This document shows positions 56,275 to 64,000 of a stretch of DNA of 64,000 nt, one piece after another. Under the pieces are notes generated by a model, which saw only the letters and a program-made list of their open reading frames with translations, was not told the origin of the DNA and did not search any database. Source of the DNA: Pirellulaceae bacterium (lineage in GTDB: Bacteria > Planctomycetota > Planctomycetia > Pirellulales > Pirellulaceae); the NCBI GenBank assembly GCA_022448645.1, contig JAKVBZ010000009.1:44849-108848 (forward strand). The letters are read 5' to 3'. Numbering within the stretch: position 1 is the first letter of the stretch; every line of letters starts with the position of its first letter. The position numbers were made by a program, and so were the translations under genes.

Positions 56275-57684
56275 ATGGCCCACTGCAATCGTTTTCGACC
56301 GGTGTCACTGACTCGACGTGAGTTGCTTTGCTCTGCATCCACGGGGTTTGGTGCTGTGGCGCTTGCCGGCCTTTGGGGAGACCAATCGCGTGGTATGTCG
56401 GTTGGTGCGACACACTTCCCACCCCAAGTTCGGAATGTGATTTTCCTGTACATGGATGGTGGGGTCAGTCAGATGGATAGCTTCGATCCCAAACCGCGAC
56501 TGACCAGAGAAAACGGTAAACGGTTTGGAATGAAGAGGGAGCCCACCCAATTCGACGACAATGGCAATACACTTGGCACTTTGTGGAAGTTCCGCCAATG
56601 TGGCGAGAGCGGCATCCCAGTCAGTAGTCTGTTCCCTTATATAAGCTCAGTTGTGGATGAACTGACCGTTGTGCGCTCGATGGTGTCTAACTTCTCTGAG
56701 CATAACGCGGCCAATTATTTTTTGCATAGCGGTTATGGCCAATCAGGTCGTCCGAGTATGGGAGCCTGGACGGTGTATGGGCTTGGCAGCGAATCACAAA
56801 ACTTGCCTGGATTTGTCGTGCTCAACGGTGGATTAATTCCATCTGGTGGTATCGATTGTTTTGCAGCAGGATTTCTTTCGGCCCAATATCAGGCAACGAT
56901 ATTGCGCAACGAGTTTCCAGCGCTGCCCAATATCTCACCATCGGAAGCTTTACCTGGCGTTCAGCAGACAAGGCTGCAGACTGTACGAGCTCTCGATTCT
57001 TTGGCATTAGAGAGGGTGGGACCTCACGATGCCATGGAAGCGGCGATTGCCAACAGCGAGATCGCATATCGCATGCAAGCTGCTGTCCCTGAACTGACCG
57101 ACATCGGCGACGAGACAGCAGCTACGAGAAGACTTTACGGACTCGATGCGGCATTCAAGCAAACTCAAACTTACGGTAGGCAATGCTTGCTGGCTCGTCG
57201 TCTGGTGGAGCGCGGAGTTCGATTTGTGGAACTTACGTGTCCGTATATCTCCGGCTGTGATCGGTGGGATGCTCATACCAAATTGTATAAAAACCATACT
57301 CAGAATGCTCGAGCAGTCGATCAGCCGATTGCAGGCTTGCTTGTCGATCTGAAGCAACGTGGCCTGCTCGACGAGACCTTGGTCGTATGGACAGGCGAGT
57401 TCGGCAGGACTCCATTCGTCCAAGGCAGCAACGGTCGTGACCACAATCCGTATGGCTTCTCGTTATGGATGGCCGGAGGAGGATTGCGGAAGGGTATGAT
57501 TTATGGAGCGACTGACGAATATGGTTACAAGGTCGTTGAAAATCGTGTCGAGATTCACGACCTGCACGCGACCATGCTTCATCTGCTAGGCTTGGACCAC
57601 ACACGGCTGACATACCGCTATAGCAGTCGTGATATGCGACTGACGGATGTTCACGGTAAAGTTGTGAGTGAGATTATGTCGTGA
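56275..57684 (+). CDS. Cassette 3: Tat-exported DUF1501 protein
   Basis: A 469-residue DUF1501 protein. The ATG at 56275 gives a normal N-terminus with LTRRELLCSASTGFGAVALA as twin-arginine signal; an earlier in-frame ATG at 56170 lies inside the preceding gene and is unlikely. Conserved loops are FLYMDGGVSQMDSFDPKP, VRSMVSNFSEHNAANYFLHS, and VVWTGEFGRTPFVQGSNGRD. It is 10 bases downstream of the DUF1553 stop. Its sequence is clearly farther from the other two DUF1501 proteins than they are from each other. There is no PPC-like partner after it; a decayed sulfatase follows instead. Confidence 0.9.
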   Translation: MAHCNRFRPVSLTRRELLCSASTGFGAVALAGLWGDQSRGMSVGATHFPPQVRNVIFLYMDGGVSQMDSFDPKPRLTRENGKRFGMKREPTQFDDNGNTLGTLWKFRQCGESGIPVSSLFPYISSVVDELTVVRSMVSNFSEHNAANYFLHSGYGQSGRPSMGAWTVYGLGSESQNLPGFVVLNGGLIPSGGIDCFAAGFLSAQYQATILRNEFPALPNISPSEALPGVQQTRLQTVRALDSLALERVGPHDAMEAAIANSEIAYRMQAAVPELTDIGDETAATRRLYGLDAAFKQTQTYGRQCLLARRLVERGVRFVELTCPYISGCDRWDAHTKLYKNHTQNARAVDQPIAGLLVDLKQRGLLDETLVVWTGEFGRTPFVQGSNGRDHNPYGFSLWMAGGGLRKGMIYGATDEYGYKVVENRVEIHDLHATMLHLLGLDHTRLTYRYSSRDMRLTDVHGKVVSEIMS

Positions 57685-57848
57685 GGTTAGGAAGTGTGTT
57701 GTCCTGAGCTTAGTTCGAGCGCAGCGATGCCTCAGAATGTACCAACACAATGTTCGACGCATAGGATGGGCCTTCTGCTGGCCTGTCCCCGGAGATCTGA
57801 TCAAGTTACTTAGAATGAGGCAACGTCCTACGAAGGGCATGATCATTC

Positions 57849-59259
57849 ATGAATACCGAACGACACAAAAAGCTATGGATCCCCATCACCATGTTGTTGG
57901 CCATCTGGGGCGGCGCCACAAAATTGGCAGCCGACGAAAAACCCAATATCATTTATATATTGGCCGACGATCTGGGCTACGGCGACTTGCGCTGTTATGG
58001 ACAGAGGATCCTTTGGACTCCTCATTTGGACCAAATGGCGATGGAAGGCCTGCGATTTACGCAGCATTATGCCGGCTCGACCGTTTATGCACCCTCACGT
58101 TGTGTATTGCTCACCGGGTTACACACGGGGCATGCCAAGATTCGCAACAACTACCCGGCTGTTTTGGGGAATGATGATTCGACGATCGCCAAGCTGCTGC
58201 GCTCAGCCGGATATCACACAGGTTGTGTCGGCAAGTGGGGATGGGGTGATCCACTGGAGGATGATGACCCAGCGCGGTGTGGCTTTGATGATTTTTTCGG
58301 CTACGTCACTGTACCATGCTCATAACTTTTTTCCCGAATTCATCGTGCGTAATGGAGTTCGTGAAACGTTGCGCAACGAACTGGATCCCCGCTGGAAGAA
58401 TCGGAAAGATGGGATGGGCGTTGCTCAAAAAAAAGTCGATTATGTACCTGCTTTGTTACAGCTCGAGGCATTGTCTTTCATCGAACGCAACCAGGAGCGA
58501 CCGTTTTTCTTATACTATGCGCTCAACTTGCCACATGCTAACAACGAAGGCCGACATACGCCGCACGGAATGGAGGTCGACGACTATGGCGAATTCGAGA
58601 GACGAGATTTTCCCCGTAATGAAAAAGGGTTTGCCAGAATGGTTCAACTGGTGGACACATATGTGGGCCAAATATTGGATTTGCTACGTGAGCTCGATTT
58701 AGACCACAACACATTGGTCATGTTTTCGAGTGACAATGGTCCACATATTGAGGGTGGTCACAGAGTCGAATATTTTGACAGCAATGGTGTGTTGCGCGGC
58801 ATTAAACGTGATATGCACGAAGGCGGTATTCGCGTGCCACTGATTGCTCGCTGGCCAGGTAAGGTCGAACCGGAGACCACGAGTGAGCTGATTTCTGGTT
58901 TTCAGGACATGTTTCCGACGTTTGCCGAGTTGGCTGGGGTCACGCCATCCCCTACCGATGGTATTTCTATGGTGCCGACCCTTTTAGGAGATGACGAGCG
59001 ACAGCAACATCATCGTCACCTGTACTGGGAGTTTCCCCACCGGCAACGCTCCCCAACAAGTAAGCAACAAGTCAACGTGCAACGCCAGGCAGTACGTTGG
59101 GGAAGATGGAAGGCGGTCCGTGACACGGTGGAGAGTGGAAATATCCATTTTGAATTGTTCGACCTGGATCGTGATCTTGGAGAACAAAACAACATTGCGG
59201 CAGACTATCCGAAGATATCGGAAGAGATGTAGCGAATCATGGATCACGAAAGTGAATAA
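57849..59259 (+). pseudogene. Inactivated sulfatase (catalytic residue lost, frameshift, early stop)
   Basis: A formylglycine-type sulfatase spread over two frames. Frame one (57849 to about 58310) has a signal peptide, PNIIYILADDLGYGDL with the metal-binding Asp pair, and the active-site region AGSTVYAPSRCVLLTGLHTG. In sulfatases this motif is (C/S)-x-P-S-R; here the residue before APSR is Tyr80 (TAT at 58086-58088), so no formylglycine can form; one base change from TGT would explain it. Frame two resumes at about 58312 (YHAHNFFPEFIVRNG), two bases being missing or one added. It continues with LVMFSSDNGPHIEGGH and a stop TAG at 59230-59232 in the middle of a typical ending; the frame stays open to the TAA at 59257-59259. 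Three independent lesions argue for true decay. Confidence 0.88.
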
Positions 59260-59412
59260 GCTCGCCAGGAAAGCTAACGCTTGCAGCCGGCGCCTTTTTC
59301 GGCATGGTGAAGCATTTCGATTGCCGCCTTTCACGTAGGATGATCCCCAAGCTCAAGCTACTTACCAACAGCGCGCTCCGTTTTCTCAGAAGGACACCAC
59401 CGGTGTGACTTT

Positions 59413-59520
59413 TTATGAGTCCTGAGTCATCCCGAGAAGTTCCACATATCGCGTATTGTCCTGATATGCGACTTGGCCGCCGTCGACGATGATAGCCTGC
59501 CCCGTGAGCAGGCATACGCG
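59413..59520 (-). pseudogene. C-terminal remnant of a short-chain dehydrogenase
   Basis: On the minus strand, about 36 codons ending at a TAA (59413-59415) encode LLTGQAIIVDGGQVAYQ and a short tail. L-T-G-Q-x-I-x-V-D-G-G is the hallmark C-terminal motif of SDR-family oxidoreductases. The rest of the SDR is missing; the translation beyond 59520 no longer resembles the family. The N-terminal head of an SDR lies on the plus strand at 61786-61980. See findings for the inversion hypothesis. Confidence 0.75.
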
Positions 59521-59665
59521 TGGGAGCACCACAAGACCTTTTTTGCTCGGTCCAAAACGAATCGCCAGGGATGTGTTATTCCACAGCTACTGGCTACTCT
59601 GTTAAAGTGTGTCTAAAAGTACTGAAGTCAAGTCATCCGTTTCTCTAGAGCAGCATTTAAAATCT

Positions 59666-61237
59666 ATGCCAACCACCATCCAATTGCATCCCGTCGACAT
59701 CGCCATCGTTGGTATTTACTTGGCCATCTTACTGTTGATCGGCCTGTACCATTCAGGAAAACAAGATTCTTTAATGGAATTCTTCATGGCTCACAAGGGC
59801 ATGTCATGGATTCCTGTGGGCATCACGCTGATGGCGGCGCTGAACAGCGGCATCGATTATTTGAATACTCCGTCTGCTGTGATTCGACTGGGGTGGCTCA
59901 ACATCCTCTTCAGTTGTTCGTGGTTGATTATTTTTCCTTATATGTTTTATGTCATGATTCCCATGTTCCGTCGGCTCGACGTGATGAGCGCCTACGAATA
60001 TCTGGGACGGCGATTCGGTGAAGGCATGCGGACTTTTTCATCATGTTTGTTCATGGGCTGGCGACTGAGTTGGATGGCCAGTGCGCTCTATGTTCCGTCT
60101 CTTGCTTTGTCGACCGCAGTGGGACATCCTGAATGGTTGGTTCCGATGATCGTCGTCTTGGGCACGCTAGTGACGATCTATACGATGCTGGGCGGTATGA
60201 AAGCCGTTATTTGGAGCGACTTTACACAATTTGTGCTGATGATGACCGGTCTGGTCGTTACGCTGTTTGTCGTACTTTGGAACGTCGAAGGCGGAGTGGC
60301 CACGGTAGCCCGCGAATTCTTTCAACCTGGCATCGATAACGCGCCCAAAGCCAATGCGGACACGTCTAGTTGGCTGGGTCAGTTGTGGTCCTATATGTCT
60401 ATCGATATGGTACTGCCCGGGATTATTTTGGCATGGTTCGTGCGGTTGGGAGGTTTCACCAGCGACCAAGTCATGATCCAGCGTTTTTCAACGGCCAAAT
60501 CCTTGAAGCACGCGCGTCAAAGTTTCCTCATTACGGCGCTGTCTGACATTTCCTGGATGGTGTTGCTGTACATCGTCGGTGTGGCGCTTGTCGTTTACAT
60601 CAAGTCGGGCAGCGATTTACCCGATTGGGTGTTGCAGAACGCAGATCAGATATTTCCTTATGTCATGGCAAAGGTATTTCCTGTCGGTGTGACTGGTTTG
60701 GTGCTGGCCGCAATCCTCGCAGCCTCTCTTTCCAGTGTCGACTCAGCGATCAATTCGCTAACCACAGTCGGGATGGTCGACTTTTACCACCGATTGTATC
60801 TCGGTCGGAGTGGCCGTGAGGAGTTTGGGTCTCCCGCCGAACAAAAACGTCAAGTCTGGATTTCCCGATGTCTCAATGTGGCAATTGGCGTCGTGGGCAT
60901 TCTGCTTGCTTGTTACGTGCAGCACTTGGGAGAATTATTTAACGTGATGTCCAAAGTGTTGTCCACATTCATGGCTGTCATGCTTGGAATCTTTTGGCTC
61001 GGCATGTTTACGCAGCGTGCTACCACCAGGAGTACCATGATCGGCGCCGTAGCCGGAGCGTCCGTAGCTTGGTTTTTGGGGTTTTACGAGCCACTCGCAC
61101 TCGGTGCTCTCTGGGTCGCTCCAGCAGGACTCCTCGTCACTTTGTTTCTTGGATTTGTGTTGGGAACCAACAAGCCATCAGAAGCAGCTCGTCGCTGGAA
61201 TTGGTTTGCCATCGTGCGAACTGAGCTCGTAGAATAA
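59666..61237 (+). CDS. Sodium:solute symporter (SSS family)
   Basis: A 523-residue membrane protein with about 13 hydrophobic helices, for example VDIAIVGIYLAILLLIGLY and TGLVLAAILAASLSSVDSAI. The last of these is the conserved A-x-x-x-S-S-x-D-S region that contributes to sodium site 2 in SSS proteins. The family imports sugars, sialic acids, carboxylates or amino acids with sodium. Flanking sulfatase, SDR and aldolase remnants suggest a sugar or sugar-acid substrate. I chose the ATG at 59666; a GTG at 59609 would add 19 soluble residues. The gene is intact although it lies between broken ones. Confidence 0.9.
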   Translation: MPTTIQLHPVDIAIVGIYLAILLLIGLYHSGKQDSLMEFFMAHKGMSWIPVGITLMAALNSGIDYLNTPSAVIRLGWLNILFSCSWLIIFPYMFYVMIPMFRRLDVMSAYEYLGRRFGEGMRTFSSCLFMGWRLSWMASALYVPSLALSTAVGHPEWLVPMIVVLGTLVTIYTMLGGMKAVIWSDFTQFVLMMTGLVVTLFVVLWNVEGGVATVAREFFQPGIDNAPKANADTSSWLGQLWSYMSIDMVLPGIILAWFVRLGGFTSDQVMIQRFSTAKSLKHARQSFLITALSDISWMVLLYIVGVALVVYIKSGSDLPDWVLQNADQIFPYVMAKVFPVGVTGLVLAAILAASLSSVDSAINSLTTVGMVDFYHRLYLGRSGREEFGSPAEQKRQVWISRCLNVAIGVVGILLACYVQHLGELFNVMSKVLSTFMAVMLGIFWLGMFTQRATTRSTMIGAVAGASVAWFLGFYEPLALGALWVAPAGLLVTLFLGFVLGTNKPSEAARRWNWFAIVRTELVE

Positions 61238-61398
61238 AAAATCCTCTCTGTTTTGGCGCGGCGATCGAATGTTCATAGCATGGGCCTCCGGTCCATGCAC
61301 AACTACCATAATCCATCCCACACACAAATTAAAATGGCATAGACCAATATGTGGTCGAACATGAATTTCCATGTTCTGGCAAAGGATCTCTCTGCAAA

Positions 61399-61617
61399 AT
61401 GCTTCCTTTAAACCGTATCTGGAAACGAACCATCTGTGGTGGGTTCGTTTGTTTTGTTGCATTGTTTGGCGACGTTGCAGCGACTGAGCCCAAGGTGCGA
61501 GAGATTTATCTCGATATTCTCGAGAGCACGGTTGACGACTACGAGCCACTGTGGACGGACTTCTCAGACACGGTCCCCGACAGTGGCTATTTCAATTTTG
61601 CAGAATACAGTAACTGA
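61399..61617 (+). pseudogene. Truncated secreted protein fragment
   Basis: A 72-residue frame starts at an ATG preceded by AAAGGATCT, has a good signal peptide (TICGGFVCFVALFGDVAA), continues with PKVREIYLDILESTVDDYE and stops at TGA 61615-61617 just after FNFAEYSN. The mature part is only ~45 residues and reads like the beginning of a longer secreted protein rather than a complete one. A single TGG-to-TGA change would create such a stop, but the sequence after it does not continue convincingly in any frame, so more of the gene has gone. A genuine small secreted protein is the alternative. Confidence 0.5.
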
Positions 61618-61785
61618 CGTATGGAACGATTGGATGAGTTTTTGCGTAGCAGGTCGTTGTTGTCGAATTGACGGTGTGGTGGGCAGTAGCAACAGGTTGC
61701 GGAGCAGCACACGCTGCTCGGTTGACATGCGCTACCCATCGTTGTAGTCATAGAACTATATGCACCTCATGAGTGGAGGAATGAT

Positions 61786-62271
61786 ATGGCCTCGAATGGC
61801 AAAATGGCAGGAAAGAAAGTAGTGGTGACCGGCTCGGGCACTGGCGTCGGGCGAGGCATCGCATTGGAGATGGCTCGCGAGGGCGCTGATGTCGTCCTGC
61901 ATTATTCGCGGAGCGCCGACGGGGCAGTCTCGGCTGTTGACGAGATCACCAAGGCTGGTGGAAAGGCGGTGGCCTTTCAAGCAGACGATTATGCCACTCA
62001 AATCTTTATCGTCAACGATGCGGCACGGGTAAAAATTTCGACAAAAACCCCAGCGGGAACTGCCTGGGACGAGCAATGGCACGATGTCAAAATCGTGCGA
62101 AAGATCGACAGTGGTTTAATTGAAATCTACTGGGATGACATGCGTGTTCCCGTCAGGATGGCAACGGACAAGACGTTTGCATGGGGCCAAGTTGGCTTGG
62201 GATCCTTTGATGACACGGGCAACTGGGACGACTTTCGCTTGCACGGGATCACGGTCCGTCCGGACGAGTAA
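61786..62271 (+). pseudogene. Chimera: SDR N-terminus joined to the end of a LamG/DUF1080-like domain
   Basis: One open 161-residue frame that joins two unrelated parts. Residues 1-67 are the start of a short-chain dehydrogenase: KKVVVTGSGTGVGRGIALEM holds the NAD(P)-binding TG-x(3)-G-x-G, followed by GGKAVAFQAD, where a normal SDR would continue with the VSD segment. From about residue 68 (DYATQIFIVNDAARVKIST) it becomes the C-terminal part of a secreted concanavalin-like domain (LIEIYWDDMRVPVRMAT, then GQVGLGSFDDTGNWDDFRLHG). The SDR catalytic Ser, Tyr and Lys are absent, as is the start and signal peptide of the beta-sandwich partner. The junction is near 61981-61989, possibly at a shared Asp codon. 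A strong GGAGG precedes the ATG, so it may still be translated. Confidence 0.75.
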
Positions 62272-62348
62272 AGTTCGTTGGAGGAAATTGGTCGATCGTG
62301 GACGTCCACACGGTCTTAATCCACGTTGTGTACTAGGAGAAATTATCG

Positions 62349-63128
62349 ATGGAAAAAAACATGGTGCGCCAGCGGCTTCTGAATGGAGCACCGACGCTGG
62401 GTGCGTTTTTGAGTCTGGGTAGTCCTCATGTGGCGGAGCTGATGGCGAGTGCCGGTTTGGACTGGCTCCTCGTGGAGGCCGAACACACAGCGATCGATAC
62501 CGCACAGGTTGAGCACATGCTGATGGCGATTCGCGGCACAGGGACCATCCCCATCATCCGCACACTCTCCGCGGACCCGCTGCTGATTCAGAAGTCTTTG
62601 GATGCGGGGGCTATGGGTGTCTTCGTACCCATGGTGCGTTCGGCCGACGAGGCGAGAGCTATCGTCCAGGCGACTCGTTACCCGCCCGAGGGGACGCGCG
62701 GCTTTGGACCGCTGCGCGCCTCGCAGTACACGCTCGACTACGAAGACTATTTGGCCAACGCCAACGAGAACATCCTTGTGGCGCTGATCATTGAGACCAC
62801 GGAGGCGGTGGAAGACATCGAGGCCATCCTGGACGTGCCGGGAGTCGATGTCGTGTATTTCGGACTCTTCGATCTCTGCATCGCGATGGGCCTGAATCCC
62901 ATGCAGATGCCATTTCCTGAGGTCGACGCGATTGTGGAACGCACTTTGAAGCTGTGCCAGGAAAAGGGCGTGGCCATAGGGTCGGGGGCTCAAACTCCGC
63001 AGGGTCTAAAGCAACTATTAGATCAAGGCTATACGTTCGTGAACTACGGAGCTGACGTTACGATCCTCAAGGAAAAGACACTGGAAGGGATTCAGACGTT
63101 TCGAGCCCATCGTGGAGACGGCGGTTGA
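62349..63128 (+). CDS. HpcH/HpaI-family aldolase (2-keto-3-deoxy sugar acid aldolase type)
   Basis: A 259-residue class II TIM-barrel aldolase. Family motifs include GAFLSLGSPHVAELMASAGL, LLVEAEHTAIDTAQ (with catalytic-base His), the Arg in IPIIRTLSADP, RGFGPLRASQYTL, and ALIIETTEAVEDIEAILDVP holding the metal-binding Glu; a second metal ligand, Asp, is in VDVVYFGLFDLCIAMG. Members cleave 2-keto-3-deoxy acids such as KDR or 2-keto-3-deoxyglucarate into pyruvate and an aldehyde. Substrate is not determined. AGGAGA precedes the ATG. It is intact within the decay zone and matches a sugar-acid catabolic theme with the symporter. Confidence 0.9.
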   Translation: MEKNMVRQRLLNGAPTLGAFLSLGSPHVAELMASAGLDWLLVEAEHTAIDTAQVEHMLMAIRGTGTIPIIRTLSADPLLIQKSLDAGAMGVFVPMVRSADEARAIVQATRYPPEGTRGFGPLRASQYTLDYEDYLANANENILVALIIETTEAVEDIEAILDVPGVDVVYFGLFDLCIAMGLNPMQMPFPEVDAIVERTLKLCQEKGVAIGSGAQTPQGLKQLLDQGYTFVNYGADVTILKEKTLEGIQTFRAHRGDGG

Positions 63129-63503
63129 AGAAAATGACGAAGTCCCAATGAGGAACTCTTCACCCCCGTGACTGCGGGAGTTGCCGACCTGCTGCGGATG
63201 GTGCAAAAATGGTCTTGCATCCGAGCGCCAACATTTGGGGTGAGACGTGGTGACTACGGTAGCACTTCGCCTCCGCGACCCTGCTGAATCAACGGCACGT
63301 ACTCTTCCAGAGCCCCGCATTGTTGCCTCATCCGTCAGGTCGATGGTGCTGCTTCGCAAATTGTAGACGTTGATCACGGGCCGTACAATCATAACGCGAT
63401 ATTTGGTCGACACTCTCGCAAGGGACCCTCCAGGACCAAGGGGATCGACTGTAGTCTGTTTCATTCAAATCCACTTGTTAGCTGTTGTTTGAGGACAGAG
63501 AGA
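63129..63503. other. Intergenic region with a possible minus-strand coding remnant
   Basis: About 375 bases between the aldolase and the oxidoreductase. On the minus strand, VINVYNLRSSTIDLTDEA (from about 63400 down to 63330) can be continued after a frame change by ALEEYVPLIQQGRGGEVLP to a stop at 63254-63256. The joined peptide looks like a protein C-terminus but I cannot name a family, so this is only a suspicion. No repeat or RNA gene seen. Confidence 0.3.
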
Positions 63504-64000
63504 ATGACGCAATCTGGCAAGAACGATCCGGCACCCAAAACGTTGCGCCGCAGCTGCGGCTAGTTTTTCTTTCATGATCGTGCCGCGCCACGTGCTGGGT
63601 GGTGCGGGTCAAACGCCGCCCAGTGAGCGGCTGAACATGGCTGGCATTGGGGCGGCTGGCAATAGGTGCCGCCAAAACCTTAAACACTTCGTCGATCGCA
63701 AACAAAACGTGGTGGCTCTGGCGGACCCTTGGGATCACGCCGAATGGCAGGGTCCGGCGAAAGAGTTTCGTGAAAAGTATTACCCCCAGGCGAAGATTTA
63801 CAGAGACTATCGCGAGCTGTTCGACAAAGAACAAGGTCTTGACGGTGTGGTGGTGGTTACACCCGATCACTGGCACGCGAAGATCTCGGCCGACGCCCTG
63901 TGGCGCGGCATTCCGACTTACACCGAAAAACCGCTCACGCGTACCATCTCCGAGGCTCGCATCCTCAAGCAAATCGCTCGTGAAACGGGGCTGGTTACCC
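63504..64000 (+). pseudogene. Gfo/Idh/MocA oxidoreductase with frameshifted Tat signal, running off the window
   Basis: A purine-rich AGGACAGAGAGA precedes the ATG at 63504, whose frame reads MTQSGKNDPAPKTLRRSCG and stops at 63561-63563. Frame two, open from about 63550, continues AAAASFSFMIVPRHVLGG, the hydrophobic and cleavage part of the same Tat signal, then the Rossmann domain: RLNMAGIGAAGNRCRQNL, VVALADPWDHAEWQG, DGVVVVTPDHWHAKI and TYTEKPLTRTISEARIL, including the family EKP motif. Together they make a normal planctomycete Tat-exported dehydrogenase, except that the twin-Arg and hydrophobic parts are out of frame by a small deletion near 63550. Translation from the ATG at 63574 would give a protein without the signal. 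The 3' end lies outside the window. Confidence 0.78.

Noticed and set aside
1..64000. CRISPR array, prophage or insertion sequence
   Set aside because: No regularly spaced direct repeats, no Cas, transposase, integrase or phage structural genes were found on either strand.

Overview
The window looks like a chromosomal segment of a planctomycete, most likely of the Pirellula/Rhodopirellula type. Pointers are three cassettes of DUF1549/DUF1553 proteins with Tat-exported DUF1501 proteins, a DUF1559 prepilin-like protein with a lipoprotein in front of it, a secreted metalloprotease with an N-terminal LEPR-type motif and C-terminal dockerin-like repeats, a large FG-GAP repeat protein, and sulfatase and Gfo/Idh/MocA genes. 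This assignment is from gene content only; no rRNA is present.

Layout. 1-14.4 kb is mostly housekeeping: an HD-domain protein, pterin carbinolamine dehydratase, a LarA-like protein, a 661-residue orphan, CsrA, a cysteine synthase-rhodanese fusion divergent from a siroheme sulfite/nitrite reductase, FolD, two RNA-methyltransferase-type genes and a HEAT/LRR/PDZ-like secreted protein. 15-24.8 kb is surface and export: M36 protease, FG-GAP protein, tRNA-Arg(CCG), lipoprotein, DUF1559 protein and a PhyH dioxygenase. 25.2-33.7 kb is cassette 1 (DUF1549/1553, DUF1501, pre-peptidase-like beta-sandwich protein, cytochrome/WD40/coiled-coil protein). 33.8-39.6 kb is a small-molecule catabolism group (zinc dehydrogenase, TIM-barrel isomerase, RraA-like protein, aldo/keto reductase) flanked or interrupted by two broken genes. 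39.6-46.3 kb is cassette 2. 46.4-50.8 kb, on the minus strand, holds NAD-related genes (Nudix hydrolase, nicotinamidase, nicotinate phosphoribosyltransferase) and a ThDP enzyme. 51.4-57.7 kb holds an esterase and cassette 3.

57.8-64 kb is a zone of gene decay. It contains a sulfatase with a missing catalytic residue, a frameshift and an early stop; the tail of a short-chain dehydrogenase (SDR) on the minus strand; an intact sodium:solute symporter; a truncated secreted protein; a chimera of an SDR head with the end of a beta-sandwich protein; an intact HpcH/HpaI-type aldolase; and a Gfo/Idh/MocA gene whose Tat signal is frameshifted. The two SDR pieces lie on opposite strands with their broken ends in the positions expected after an inversion of about 2.5 kb carrying the symporter.

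The best candidate for an under-described system is the repeated cassette pairing a protein with two cytochrome-like cysteine motifs (CX4CH plus CXXCH in two copies) with a Tat-exported alkaline-phosphatase-like DUF1501 protein and, in two of three cases, a beta-sandwich pre-peptidase-like protein. All functional statements rest on reading the translated sequences; no database search was run.
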